41,465 bases of DNA from an archaeon (GCA_021792955.1 JAJYTP010000008.1:1-41465), one strand, 5' to 3'; shown: positions 14,389 through 23,270, counted from the stretch's first letter. Notes: generated from the letters alone by a model not told the origin. Translations and numbers: made by a program.

Positions 14389-15371
14389 TTGAAGTTGTAC
14401 AGTATGCCGCCATGCCCCAGGGCTGCTATTTCCCCCCTGGTCAGCTTCATCCCTGCCATGAGCCTCGTAAACAGAAGGTCTATTGAATTAAAGTCGCTGT
14501 AGTATATTCCACCAGCTGAAACTCCAAGAATGGGTATCGCCCCCAGTTCTGCCACGACCGTCATGGTGGTTGGCTTGATCGGAACTCCATATGCTATGAT
14601 ATTCGCCCCCAGGTTGGCTATGGCTACTGGTGTCCTGTCAGTTGGGTCCACCGACATGCCACCGGTCACTATCAGCGCTTCTGACCCAGCATCAATGGCC
14701 TTTCTGATGCCGGCTTCTATCCTCTTTTCATCGTCCGGAACTATCTCCTTGTAAACCAGATTCCATCCGTATCTAGCGCATTTACCCTTTACCAGATCGT
14801 AATACAGGTCACCCTTTCTCCCTTCATAAATCTCCGTCCCCGTTATCACTACGCCCACATTCCTGTATTTGAACGGGGTTATGCTGATGATCGGCCTGGA
14901 TGCAGATGTTAACCTCTCCACTTCACTGCGCTGCATTGAAAACGGTATTACTTCTACCGTGCCAATGAAATCGTTTAGGCCCACGGCGTGCAATCTATCT
15001 CTGGTGATCAACAGCACCTTCTGGTTTAGGTTGAAATCGACCAGGGCCTGCACATTCACTTCAAGCAACCCGGGTTTCGACGAATACAGCTTGCTTGCGC
15101 CCTGTCTGCCCTGTACTATGGTTATGCTCTCTGTGTCAACGATGGACCTGGCTATGGTCGACGTAATCTCCCACTCAAAGAGAACGTCTCCACTGTCAGC
15201 CCCGTCCTCAACCCTGACGCTGTATACTCCCGAATCCTTCAACCTTTCCATGTCGATTGCCGTCAATTTCTTACCCCTTTGAAGGAGCACCGAAGCGCCC
15301 TCCTTTGTTACCAGGGTCGTATCATATGCAAGCGTCATTCCCAGAGCTTTATCCACGGGGACCTCTTTCAT
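14379..15371 (-). CDS. Molybdopterin-binding-domain (MoCF) protein
   Basis: 330-residue protein. The C-terminal half (about 165-320) is a MoaB/MogA-type domain: VVITGTEIYEGRKGD, a helix with KRIEAGIRKAID, and the signature VTGGMSVDPTDRTPVAI, matching the molybdopterin/pterin-binding loop TGG-x-x-x-x-x-D-x-T. The N-terminal 150 residues form a separate mixed domain (SVRVEDG, VQALVDFNLNQKVLLITRD). The architecture resembles stand-alone archaeal and clostridial molybdopterin-binding proteins rather than MoeA. Its role is probably in molybdenum or tungsten cofactor handling, or sensing. The ATG at 15371 follows a TATA-like AAATTTATATATGG on the minus strand. Confidence 0.88.
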   Translation of the reverse strand: MKEVPVDKALGMTLAYDTTLVTKEGASVLLQRGKKLTAIDMERLKDSGVYSVRVEDGADSGDVLFEWEITSTIARSIVDTESITIVQGRQGASKLYSSKPGLLEVNVQALVDFNLNQKVLLITRDRLHAVGLNDFIGTVEVIPFSMQRSEVERLTSASRPIISITPFKYRNVGVVITGTEIYEGRKGDLYYDLVKGKCARYGWNLVYKEIVPDDEKRIEAGIRKAIDAGSEALIVTGGMSVDPTDRTPVAIANLGANIIAYGVPIKPTTMTVVAELGAIPILGVSAGGIYYSDFNSIDLLFTRLMAGMKLTRGEIAALGHGGILYNFKAV

Positions 15372-16010
15372 TGTGAATCTGCATTACGCATTTGACCATA
15401 TATAAATTTTGACCACCACCAGGCCTCAGGAGCTGATTTCTGCCGGCCTTCCCGGCTGAAGGGGTTGCAATATGACACGGTAAAGAACGATTTGATGTAC
15501 AGCATGTACAATATATCTATCCCCTTGCAGGCGCATGGCTCTCCTGAACATCCTGTCAGCGGAAAGCCCGGCACAAGAGCTTTTCATCTGATGATCCTGC
15601 CATGGACAGCCCTGAGCGTGCTTGATAAAATACCGATTGTACCCCTCCACTTCAGGGATCAGTTCTAGGTTACTTGTATTTATTATCATACTGACCGTGC
15701 GTCCTAACCTATCCGCTATCAATGTCGGTCTTTCCCAAGGGTCACTCGAGGTATAGAGGGAGCTGGGCCCAGTCAAATGTGGAAATGACAGGTACAAACA
15801 AGGATAAATTCAGTATGAAGAGGGAGCTGGGCTGGACCTGAATTACTGTGTTCGGATAATCAACTTAGCGGACCTATGGCCAAGGAGGTCAATGGCCACG
15901 ATCTATGCATGCGGTATAAACCAGGGGGAGGCAATGACGATCGGTCCACAGAAGGGATGCTGATATAATATGTTTATAAACGGGAAGTAAGGTGATTAAT
16001 CCTGAACCCC
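15372..16010. other. 639-bp gap with a short direct repeat, no convincing gene
   Basis: I see no gene here that I can support. A minus-strand open frame at 15426-15797 has no recognisable motif. AGAGGGAGCTGGGC occurs twice in direct orientation (15755-15768 and 15819-15832). The right end carries the promoter of the DUF2721 gene (TTTATAAA, 15973-15980). Confidence 0.45.
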
Positions 16011-16454
16011 TTGATAGACATATTGAGCCTCATGAATGATGCATTCGTCCCGATGGCCCTGATAACCGGTGTCGCGCTGCTGATACTTGGCATTAACGAA
16101 AGGTACTCAAACGTAATGGAACGAATAAGGAACCTGAACAGAGAACTTGTTTGCGATGAACTAAAAAACGGAAAAATAGAGGCTTCCTACAATAGGCAGA
16201 TCCTCAGCTTAATAAGAATGGCCAGAATACTTCGGAACGCGCTTCTTTCAATGTATTTTGCGGTATTCTTTGCTATAATTTCAAGCATTTCCACCATCAT
16301 CTCCATAATAGGTGGGGTGCAATTGACCGATCTGATGCTGATCTCCCTGGTCTTCAGCCTTTTATCGGTGTTCCTTGGAAGCATATTCATCATCTCGCAC
16401 ATAATACTTTCATTAAGAGCCATCGAAATAGATATTAAAAGAGAAAATTTATGA
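16011..16454 (+). CDS. DUF2721-family membrane protein
   Basis: 147-residue membrane protein with the DUF2721 layout: an N-terminal helix (FVPMALITGVALLIL), a charged cytoplasmic stretch with NERYSNVMERIRNLNREL and RQILSLIRMARILRNAL, then two more helices (about 80-105 and 110-135). DUF2721 proteins are widespread and functionally uncharacterised. TTG at 16011 is about 9 nt after the predicted transcription start; an ATG at 16032 is the alternative and would remove seven residues. Confidence 0.82.
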   Translation: MIDILSLMNDAFVPMALITGVALLILGINERYSNVMERIRNLNRELVCDELKNGKIEASYNRQILSLIRMARILRNALLSMYFAVFFAIISSISTIISIIGGVQLTDLMLISLVFSLLSVFLGSIFIISHIILSLRAIEIDIKRENL

Positions 16455-16590
16455 AACTGGGTTAATTGGACGCGCGCCCATAAGCAGATGTCCCATTAAA
16501 AATACAGCGTAGCCGCTTCTCAGCTGGAGCGGCCTAAGGACATTCCATGGCGGCGTTCACCCAAGCCGCCAGATCGGTCATTTCGTTGGA

Positions 16591-16959
16591 TTATCCGATC
16601 ATCTGGGCTATTTCCTTTGCTATTCCGCCTTCCACATGCCTGGTCCAAAGCATCTCCGGCACATCAACTGCAAGGAACAGCTCACTGAGCAGAATGGTCT
16701 CCACCGCCGCTATTGCTATGTTCTTCAACAGCTTGCCTATTCCAATGTGCACCGTAAAGTCATCGGGCTGGCCAGCTATTACTATGGTAAAGGCTCGGTC
16801 TGCAGTAATTATATCCCTAAGAATGCCGGCCTTCTGCGCCTGAATTATGGTTCCTAACGGCGCAGCCGTAGATTGCACCTTATATCCATCAGCCTGAAGC
16901 TGCTGGACGACCTGCTGGCTTAATTGCCCAAGGTCCCTGTTTTTGTTCTGAAAATGCAT
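16591..16959 (-). CDS. Conserved-looking archaeal protein of unknown function
   Basis: 122-residue protein. The first half is an alpha/beta unit rich in Gln (DLGQLSQQVVQQLQADGYKV); the second holds AFTIVIAGQPDDFTVHIGIG and a hydrophobic, possibly amphipathic or membrane-associated segment (NIAIAAVETILLSELFLAV). I do not know the family. The ATG at 16959 is preferred over the upstream TTG because a TATA-like ATATAAT is about 22-28 nt before it. Transcribed alone, convergent with DUF2721. Confidence 0.65.
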   Translation of the reverse strand: MHFQNKNRDLGQLSQQVVQQLQADGYKVQSTAAPLGTIIQAQKAGILRDIITADRAFTIVIAGQPDDFTVHIGIGKLLKNIAIAAVETILLSELFLAVDVPEMLWTRHVEGGIAKEIAQMIG

Positions 16960-17513
16960 AACCTTTTCTGATACCAAATTATATCACCGTTCCTTTATCG
17001 GGCCGCATTATAACTCTTCTGTAAAAATATAGCCCATAGAGAAGCGCTTGCACAGGAACAGGTATCGCCCAATATGCTTGACTAAATCTTCGAAGTAATC
17101 AGCCATTGGCCGCGAGTACACAGCTTGGCCGCTCGATGCCCTTCCCAATGGCGCCGGTCAGGTTGGACTATCGTTGCATACCCCAGAGGCGGCGCATGTA
17201 TTTTACCAGCGGCCAGCAGCTACCCCGATGACCTTTTAGGTAGCTTACAGGGCCGGTATGCCAGGCCGTTAGCCCTCCTTTCCAAGCAAATCATAGATGC
17301 CCTTCAAGCGTTAGCCATAGTTGATGCCCCATGCCATCTCATACTACGAGGCTAGGGGGCATACCATCGCCAGTGAAGACACGTGCCGGGGATGGTTATT
17401 AGTTTTGGCTAAAACCCCTGACGACCCTGTCATTGATGTTAGGCTCCATCAACAGCTACCTAAAGCAAGACCAAAAACAAAAAAATGGGGAGGATGCGAG
17501 GGTGGAGAGCCCT
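16960..17513. other. 554-bp gap without a recognised gene
   Basis: The left part carries the promoter of the minus-strand gene ending at 16591. No other open frame has a recognisable motif. At the right end a run of Ts on the minus strand (17470-17485) lies just after the DUF932 operon. Confidence 0.45.
17470..17485 (-). terminator. T-rich tract after the DUF932 operon
   Basis: On the minus strand the sequence reads TTTTTTTGTTTTTGGT, starting about 29 nt downstream of the last operon stop at 17514. This is a likely archaeal terminator. Confidence 0.5.
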
Positions 17514-17732
17514 CTACTTTGTCCATGCTCCGGATACTGTGGGCGGCGCATAATAGATGCATATCTTCGCTGCTTCGTCTGCCTTGAACGGCGCTGTTTC
17601 CTTGCCGTCCTCGGTAGGCGGGAACTGCGCCTGGATGCTCTGCATGTCCCTGAACACGAGACAGGTGGCCATGTGGGCGCACTTGAAACATGTGGCGTTT
17701 TGAAGGACGTATTCCTTCCCCTTAGGGTCCAT
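17514..17732 (-). CDS. Small four-cysteine protein of the DUF932 operon
   Basis: 72-residue protein with Cys15-x2-Cys18-x5-Cys24 and a distant Cys58 (CFKCAHMATC, then AAKICIYY), a pattern suited to one zinc ion or an iron-sulfur cluster. I do not recognise the family. The ATG overlaps the end of the preceding gene by 11 nt, so it is translationally coupled as the last gene of the operon. A T-rich tract follows its stop. Confidence 0.7.
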   Translation of the reverse strand: MDPKGKEYVLQNATCFKCAHMATCLVFRDMQSIQAQFPPTEDGKETAPFKADEAAKICIYYAPPTVSGAWTK

Positions 17733-18024
17733 ACTGAAGCATCTCCAGCCATGTCATTGGCGCCCTCTTGACGGTTACGAACCTGTGCTCCTCGAAGCCG
17801 TCCTTCTGGATCACATAGCCGCGCCCATCAAAGGTCAGCGCGAATATCCTGCTCCTGTACGCAAGCCCCTTCTTTCCGTTGGTGATTTCCAGCGTTGCCC
17901 TCATGTCGGGTTCCACGTCTTCAAAGTCGGCGTACTGAAAGCCCACGCCATCAAACATCTTAGCCACTCGTTGGAGCGCCTCTTCAAATTTGGCGTCATC
18001 CATCACCAGTTGGGACATGTTCAC
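17722..18024 (-). CDS. Hypothetical protein of the DUF932 operon
   Basis: 100-residue soluble protein, mixed alpha/beta, with a strand-rich centre (RATLEITNGKKGLAYRSRIFALTFDGRGY) and a hydrophobic end (TWLEMLQYGP). No family recognised. It begins with GTG in a GTGA overlap with the stop of the upstream gene, typical of coupled genes in viruses and plasmids. It is the third gene of four. Confidence 0.7.
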   Translation of the reverse strand: MNMSQLVMDDAKFEEALQRVAKMFDGVGFQYADFEDVEPDMRATLEITNGKKGLAYRSRIFALTFDGRGYVIQKDGFEEHRFVTVKRAPMTWLEMLQYGP

Positions 18025-18311
18025 TCGACCTCCGCCAGCATTGCCTTCGCTGCCGTCCTGTGTTCAGCCATGATCTTACTGTATGCCTTAACGTTCATGT
18101 CGGCTGTGGATACGAAGCCGTACCGGTACCACTGGCCGGCGCAGTCGTACAGCGCTTTAAACGGGTGGTTGTCTTCCTTGTCCCTGTAGTCTGGCAATTC
18201 TGAGAGCCTCCACCGATGCTGTGAAGCATCGGTGAACTTGTTCAGATAGCCGGGCGCTATCCGGTCGAATTCGTACTTGGTGAGCTCTCTGCCAAACTCG
18301 ATGTCTGTCAA
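18021..18311 (-). CDS. Hypothetical protein of the DUF932 operon
   Basis: 96-residue, mainly helical, polar protein (LTKYEFDRIAPGYLNKF, later YDCAGQWYRYGFVSTADMNVK). No family recognised. A longer frame runs upstream into the DUF932 gene, but TTG at 18311 overlaps that gene's TGA (TTGA), matching the coupling style of the neighbouring genes, so this start is preferred. It ends in a coupled overlap with the next gene. Confidence 0.65.
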   Translation of the reverse strand: MTDIEFGRELTKYEFDRIAPGYLNKFTDASQHRWRLSELPDYRDKEDNHPFKALYDCAGQWYRYGFVSTADMNVKAYSKIMAEHRTAAKAMLAEVE

Positions 18312-19276
18312 AACGATCCCACCATCAGCAGCGCGTCGTCCATGGACCTGGCCCCGTTCTGGACCTCGGCCCACGTCTCTACCGCCCTGTTGAGCCTTGC
18401 CCTGAACCAGTCCCTGTGCCTCGCTTCAAGCTTCGTGTGTGTCAGCGGGTCGGTAATTTGGTTAAAGGCATCCCACACCGTCATGTGCTGGAAGCCAACA
18501 ACCGCCCTGGTTTTCTTTGCGAAGTCTATGAAGGGCAGGTACTTCTTCGGCAGCGAGACGGCGAGTATGTTTGCCAGCTGCATGTTCAGGTCTATCTGGG
18601 TCCACCGCCTGTAGGTCTCAAGCTGCTCCTCCATGCTGGCGAGCAGCGGTTCCATGGCTGCGTCCGCATCCCTGATCAGTTGCCCAACGTCGGCCGTCCT
18701 TGCCAGCGAAACCGTGTTCCTCCGTTCTGGCACGGTCATGCCGTTTGTACATGCAAGCCTCAGTGTGTAGCCGCTGAAGCGGTAGCCGGCCGAACCGTCT
18801 ATCGAGTTCTTCATCTGGAACCCGACGGCGACCAGGTCGCCCACCTTGACCTCCTTCGGCTTGTCGTTGCTGATGTAGCTGGCATAGACGGAAAGCCCGC
18901 CCTTGCCGTACTCCACCCTGTCCTGCTTGAAGCCATGCTTCTCGGCCACGGTGCTGGCCACTTCCAGAGCCACTTCGTTCGGTATCAACCTAAACGAGAG
19001 GCCCTTGACGATGGTCATGCGATTATGCCTCTGCGCGTTTGGCTCGATCTCCACGAGCTGGTACCTCTTCGGTGTCAGCCCGGCACGATCGAATGCCCCA
19101 ATCGCTGTGCGGATGCCGTAGCTCGCCCATGTGTTGTCAATGAATTCGCTTACGAATCCAGTGGTCTCCTTGCCCACTGGGGCCACTTTGTCATCGGGGT
19201 TGCGAAGCCCCGCTCTCCCGGATGGAGAGATATCCTCCCCTTTCGTTCCCAGTTCATTCAGTTCTATGTTTGCCAT
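18308..19276 (-). CDS. DUF932-family plasmid/phage-type protein
   Basis: 322-residue protein with the DUF932 pattern found on plasmids, viruses and integrated elements. The block SGYTLRLACTNGM (about residues 168-180) is the family signature, preceded by the strand-rich region with LVAVGFQMKNSIDGSAGYRF and followed by a helical half that includes RHRDWFRARLNRAVETW. The function of DUF932 proteins is not established. The open frame extends 44 codons further, but the ATG at 19276 (MANIELNEL) is chosen because TTTTAAG lies 26-32 nt upstream. It is the first gene of a coupled four-gene operon, the strongest evidence here for a mobile-element block. Confidence 0.8.
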   Translation of the reverse strand: MANIELNELGTKGEDISPSGRAGLRNPDDKVAPVGKETTGFVSEFIDNTWASYGIRTAIGAFDRAGLTPKRYQLVEIEPNAQRHNRMTIVKGLSFRLIPNEVALEVASTVAEKHGFKQDRVEYGKGGLSVYASYISNDKPKEVKVGDLVAVGFQMKNSIDGSAGYRFSGYTLRLACTNGMTVPERRNTVSLARTADVGQLIRDADAAMEPLLASMEEQLETYRRWTQIDLNMQLANILAVSLPKKYLPFIDFAKKTRAVVGFQHMTVWDAFNQITDPLTHTKLEARHRDWFRARLNRAVETWAEVQNGARSMDDALLMVGSF

Positions 19277-19342
19277 AGCGCCGGCCCATGCAGCCATTTG
19301 CTTAAAAGGAGAGCCAAGGGTTAAGGAGGAGGCCCTGGGCAG
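19237..19342. repeat. Direct repeat of about 105 bp, copy 1
   Basis: It is nearly identical to 25095-25197 in the same orientation. It spans the start of the DUF932 gene and its promoter: CGTTCCCAGTTCATT, TCTATGTTTGCCATAGCGCC, TTTGCTTAAAAGGAG and AAGGGTTAAGGAGGAGGCCC are all shared. The two copies bracket about 5.8 kb with the first sulfur operon, an IS and the DUF5678/protease pair. Confidence 0.8.
19302..19308 (-). promoter_or_regulatory. TATA box of the DUF932 operon
   Basis: TTTTAAG on the minus strand is 26-32 nt before the ATG at 19276, fitting a leaderless transcript. The same box is conserved in the second repeat copy. Confidence 0.5.
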
Positions 19343-19634
19343 GAGCTCATAGACGTGGTACCAGGCGGGTGAAGACTCCATCACTGTCTCGGACCCATTC
19401 CTGAACACCTCGTCTTCAAAGAAGCTCAGTACCTCCCAACCCCCTTCGGTATCCTCTTGAGCGATTTTCTGCTATCGTTGAGTTAACCACTGCGGCCTGC
19501 ATGCAGTTCTTATACAGATCCAGCCCTGCGAACATGTGCCCGGTATCGTTTGTGTTTAGTTTATCCTCCAGTTCATATATAATAATTAATTTCAGGGTAC
19601 CACAGGGCTATAAATTGAGTTATGTTTTCCGTGC

Positions 19635-20424
19635 TCAGCATCTTCTTGTGGCAACGACAATAATTCGTTCTATTGTGCCCTTTTCTATAACCGGAACCCC
19701 TGGGAACTTGAATAGTATTGCTCTTGCTTTAGTTGGATCTCCTGAACTGTCCACTATATTAAAGGCCAGCGACTCATCTATCACCACAGTACATCCCTGG
19801 CCAGTAGTCTGTTCAAATCCGTTGATCATTTTGGCGTCGTGTTCATCTAATTTTCCACTCTTAACGGCATTCAATTTAATCGCTCTGTACTCTATTAATT
19901 TGACACGATTCTTGGAATCTGGCGGTTCGTCAGTAGGCCTTAACATGCAAACTAACCTAACACTTGCTCCATCTTTGGTGATATTTCTTGCCATCGATGC
20001 CACATGCTCAATATATGAATTCGGGTAGCCGCCGATCATAAAAATACTTGTGGATGCAGAATTTGCTAAATTCGATAATTGTATCCTTATAGCACCTCTC
20101 GCACGAAAAATCCAAGCCAATGCATCTTCTTTTTCTCTGTTTTCCAGAATCCTTGATTTGGAAAACTGTACTATTTTTTCAATGGCTTTTCTTTTTTCCT
20201 CGATAATCAGTGAAAGGATCTTTTCTATATCGTTTAGCTTAAACAGAACCGGCCGCCCTGGCTGAATTTCAACAAATCCTGAATTAGCGAGCCTTTCTAT
20301 AGTTTCGTATATTTTATTTCTTGGGGCATGTGTCTCACGGTGAAGTGGCGTACAGCTCTGGCAATATTTTGGCCAAAATTTCATTGGTCCTTCCTTGGGG
20401 ATTTTCATCTTGACGATGGGGCAT
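19635..20424 (-). pseudogene. TrmB-family regulator with an apparent frameshift
   Basis: TrmB-type transcription regulator. The main frame contains APRNKIYETIERLANSGFVEIQPGRP, the second helix-turn-helix half and wing of a TrmB domain, then a coiled-coil linker and a C-terminal effector domain (IFMIGGYPNSYIEHVAS, VRLVCML). The DNA-binding domain lacks its first half in this frame. A separate frame from the ATG at 20424, 15-20 nt after a TATA-like TTTTTAAG, reads MPHRQDENPQ...EILAKILPELYATS and hits TGA at 20335; removing one C near 20338 joins it to RETHAPRNK. This is a one-base frameshift: mutation, sequencing error or, less likely, programmed shifting. It stands downstream of the sulfur operon. 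Confidence 0.7.
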
Positions 20425-20563
20425 GATATATATGCCTGCTCTTAAAAATCTCGGTCTTGGAAATACATCACTATCCTCTACCCCCTCGGTATCAGGGCAA
20501 TTTTATGAAAAGCAACAATGTTCATAGAAATAGTTTTCTAATGCTGGTCGAAAAATAATCTAT

Positions 20564-21352
20564 CTATATGTGTAAGACTACGCCATAATTCTGGTATATT
20601 ATGTATATCGCAACGACGATCACAATTATGGCAAATAACTGTGTCAGCCTCCTTTTCGGCACCCTGCTCGCATACCTTGCACCGACCCACCCACCTAGGA
20701 TTCCGCCTATGATGAAAAGAGCGGATATGATTATGTTGACGTCGCCGCTGATCGCATACCTTGCCGCTGTGACAACGCCAAAGGTTCCTACTGATAAAAG
20801 GGATGTGCCGACTGCCTGAATTATATTGAGGCCGCCTCCGAAGAGGAGGCCGGGGACTATGAGGAAGCCGCCGCCTATCCCGAAGTATCCTGAGGCGAAA
20901 CCCACGGCTGTGCCTGTGAGTATAAGGTTAAGATAGGATTTCGATACCTTTCGCTCCTTCTCCGATATATCGACGCACTTCCTCTTGAGCATGTATAGCG
21001 CTATCCCGATCATGAGGAAGCCGAAGAAGAAGAGCAGGAATGTACCTGGGGTTAGGAGACCGAGCTCAGATCCTGCGAGGACGCCTGCCACTCCAGGAAT
21101 CGTGAATAATGCGCCGGTCCTGTATCTGACGTTCCTCTTCAGCGTGTGCGGTATAAGGTTGAAGTATGCATTTATGCCGACAGCTAGTGCCGTCGTTCCT
21201 ATGACGAGGTGCGGATGATCGTATCCTACGAAGTATATAAGGAGAGGGATTGCAAGGATAGAGCCTCCGCCACCTATCAGGCCAAGGGAGAAGCCCACGA
21301 GTATGCCCGATATGACCGACAGCACTATTTGAAGATCTGTTATTGGATACAT
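20564..21352 (-). CDS. TauE/SafE-family sulfite/organosulfur exporter-like permease, operon 1
   Basis: 262-residue membrane protein with about eight segments. The TauE/SafE signatures GLIGGGGSILAIPLL (first helix pair, about 22-36) and GYFGIGGGFLIVPGLL (mirror repeat, about 153-168) are both present, showing the two-repeat architecture. Family members move sulfite, sulfoacetate, or other sulfur or organic anions. Last gene of the minus-strand order YedE, small membrane protein, DsrE, TauE; it follows DsrE by 12 nt. A paralogue is at 26402-27181. Confidence 0.92.
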   Translation of the reverse strand: MYPITDLQIVLSVISGILVGFSLGLIGGGGSILAIPLLIYFVGYDHPHLVIGTTALAVGINAYFNLIPHTLKRNVRYRTGALFTIPGVAGVLAGSELGLLTPGTFLLFFFGFLMIGIALYMLKRKCVDISEKERKVSKSYLNLILTGTAVGFASGYFGIGGGFLIVPGLLFGGGLNIIQAVGTSLLSVGTFGVVTAARYAISGDVNIIISALFIIGGILGGWVGARYASRVPKRRLTQLFAIIVIVVAIYIIYQNYGVVLHI

Positions 21353-21364
21353 TGTAATGGCCTA

Positions 21365-21712
21365 TTAGAATGTTATTACAGTATACCCCTCATCTATTTT
21401 CCTATCGGTCTCCACACCGCCAAATACCATATCTATGTCAGGGAATATATCATCCTCTTTAAGGCCTTCACCCGCCATGCTCACCTTGCATATCCTTAAT
21501 GGTATGCCTTCAGCCTTGAGCATGTTGACCTGTTCTAAAAACTGAGGAGAATTCTTCTGATTTTTATTTGCAGCCTGGACTCCTCTCCCAAGGAAGAGGA
21601 GTTCGACTTCAGCCTTTGCGTTCTTCACCGCGTTGAACGCAAAACTGAATGCGACCATCTCGCTGTTTACGTCATCCTTTCCCGTGGTCAGCATTACAAG
21701 CATTTTGGACAT
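21365..21712 (-). CDS. DsrE-family sulfur-relay protein, operon 1
   Basis: 115-residue DsrE/DsrF-like protein: the start MLVMLTTGKDD, the helix with AFSFAFNAVKNAKAEV, then LLFLGRGVQ and IPLRICKVS with Cys75 at the position of the sulfur-carrying cysteine of DsrE proteins, and DMVFGGVE near the end. Such proteins bind persulfide on this cysteine and pass sulfur between partners. Gene order with a YedE-type transporter and TauE suggests handling of thiosulfate or reduced sulfur. It overlaps nothing and is 43 nt after the small membrane protein. The paralogue at 27187-27534 keeps the same cysteine. Confidence 0.9.
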   Translation of the reverse strand: MSKMLVMLTTGKDDVNSEMVAFSFAFNAVKNAKAEVELLFLGRGVQAANKNQKNSPQFLEQVNMLKAEGIPLRICKVSMAGEGLKEDDIFPDIDMVFGGVETDRKIDEGYTVITF

Positions 21713-21755
21713 ATCCTTTCAGCTCCACTTATATCAGTAAAAAGGAAGCGCATAT

Positions 21756-22001
21756 CTACTCTTCAGTCCCATCGTTTGAATACCCTGGGTACTTTGTCCT
21801 GTACCAGACCGCAGTCAGCAATACTGCCACTATTAATACAAAGCCGGTCAGCGCTACATAATTCGGATTTGGGTCGTATCCGTTATAGCTTCTGACGGTC
21901 AGCGCTGCTACCAATATGATCAGGATGGATATGGCTGCAACAAATGCCTTTACTCCCTTCTCACTCTTTCTCTTGTTTTCAATGGGTTTCTCATCTATCA
22001 T
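21756..22001 (-). CDS. Small two-helix membrane protein of sulfur operon 1
   Basis: 81-residue protein with a basic N-terminus (ENKRKSEKGVK) and two membrane segments (about 19-35 and 49-66). No family recognised. It is 9 nt downstream of the YedE-type gene and is absent from the second copy of the operon, so it may be a dispensable accessory subunit. Confidence 0.75.
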   Translation of the reverse strand: MIDEKPIENKRKSEKGVKAFVAAISILIILVAALTVRSYNGYDPNPNYVALTGFVLIVAVLLTAVWYRTKYPGYSNDGTEE

Positions 22002-22010
22002 TTTAATTAA

Positions 22011-23231
22011 TTACCTCCTCTTATAAAGGAACCAACCCATTACTAACAAACTTATCATCACGATGATGAGGAATTCTATACTGCTAACTGCCATTTGAAG
22101 ATCGCCACTCAATATATGCCCGGAAGCACACCCATCGGCCATTCTCGCTCCGAATAACACCATGAATGAACCGCCAAATACAGCGAATGCCCTTTTTAGC
22201 TCACTTCCACCATACCTCTTTTTCCATGTTCTTGGAACCCATTTATTAAACGCCTGAAATCTTCTGCTGATAAATATGGCCGCAATGAATGCCCCCAACA
22301 GTGTCCCTATATCGCTGAATGGCTCCCACCCAATGGTTGCAAAGACCAGTTTGCTGTAGTTATATCCAGGCAGCCAGAGATATCCAACTATCCAACTGTA
22401 AGTTGTAGACTCGCCAAATATTTGATGAAGAAACATTTCAAGCACAACAGTAGCGCCTATTATTGCACCGACAAATGTCAATAGCCATCTCAGATCGTTT
22501 TTTGGCGCCCAGTGAATATTTGCGTCCTTTGCTAATTTATCATTGGGGCCGATTGGCATGGCGCTACCCTCAATAAGCGTTTCCGTTGCTTCCCTATGCG
22601 CCGACAATTCGATTGGAGGCATTTTGTAATCAGAGTGTGTCCCGATATAAACGCAGCTTTTCCCACCTTTGAACCTTGGTAGGAAATATGCGATTGACAG
22701 CATAGCAGCTAGCCAGGCAATTGAGATGTAAAAACCGACAACTAGATTTGTAGCAACCTTTCCAGCCAGATAGATCTGGCCGAAGTTATATGTTGTTATT
22801 AGCCACTGCCCGACGGATGTTTGATATAAAAGTGTCCATGCTGCGGCCCCGAGTAGACCACCCGCAACAGCATAAATGGCTTCCCTTCTTCCTTCGCCAA
22901 GCGCCATCCACTCTGTTCCAGGAACATAACCGGAAATAGCGATGCCAGCACCAAATATGAGGGCGCCAATAGCAACGCCCACAACATAGTCAGGCTTAAT
23001 CCCAAAGTGGAATCCAATTCCCAACACAGAAAGTCCATAAAGCAGAACCCCGCCAACGCCTATCGCAATGGTAATACAGTTCACAAATAGCCTATCCTCC
23101 CACGTGGAGAGTTTAAGCAGGACATCAGCATTTGAAATTCCCCACAATTCAGCCACGCCACCAATAATCACCCCAATGAAGATTCCAATCCATAGAGGGG
23201 CTGTCACTGAAATCATTTTTTCGCCATTCAT
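22011..23231 (-). CDS. YeeE/YedE-family sulfur (thiosulfate-like) transporter, operon 1
   Basis: 406-residue protein with about ten membrane segments, of the YeeE/YedE (sulfur transport, TsuA-like) family. The signature MADGCASGHILSG near residues 363-375 contains the cysteine thought to pass sulfur through the membrane, and the first half carries the symmetric GAGIAISGYVPGTEW block. A loop around residues 180-225 holds a further cysteine (KSCVYIGTH). It heads a four-gene operon with DsrE and TauE, suggesting import or export of thiosulfate-like compounds with transfer to DsrE. The ATG is about 20-27 nt after ATTTATATAT. The IS at 23271 sits just upstream of this promoter. Confidence 0.92.
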   Translation of the reverse strand: MNGEKMISVTAPLWIGIFIGVIIGGVAELWGISNADVLLKLSTWEDRLFVNCITIAIGVGGVLLYGLSVLGIGFHFGIKPDYVVGVAIGALIFGAGIAISGYVPGTEWMALGEGRREAIYAVAGGLLGAAAWTLLYQTSVGQWLITTYNFGQIYLAGKVATNLVVGFYISIAWLAAMLSIAYFLPRFKGGKSCVYIGTHSDYKMPPIELSAHREATETLIEGSAMPIGPNDKLAKDANIHWAPKNDLRWLLTFVGAIIGATVVLEMFLHQIFGESTTYSWIVGYLWLPGYNYSKLVFATIGWEPFSDIGTLLGAFIAAIFISRRFQAFNKWVPRTWKKRYGGSELKRAFAVFGGSFMVLFGARMADGCASGHILSGDLQMAVSSIEFLIIVMISLLVMGWFLYKRR

Positions 23232-23270
23232 TAATTATCTATCTGTATATATAAATATTACTATTTGGTT

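Noticed and set aside
15426-15797. Minus-strand open frame in the 15.4-16.0 kb gap
   Set aside because: No recognisable motif and no promoter-like sequence at the start; kept only as part of the gap description.
18416-19324. 302-codon plus-strand open frame
   Set aside because: It is antisense to the DUF932 gene, whose family motif is clear, and its translation has no protein-like order.
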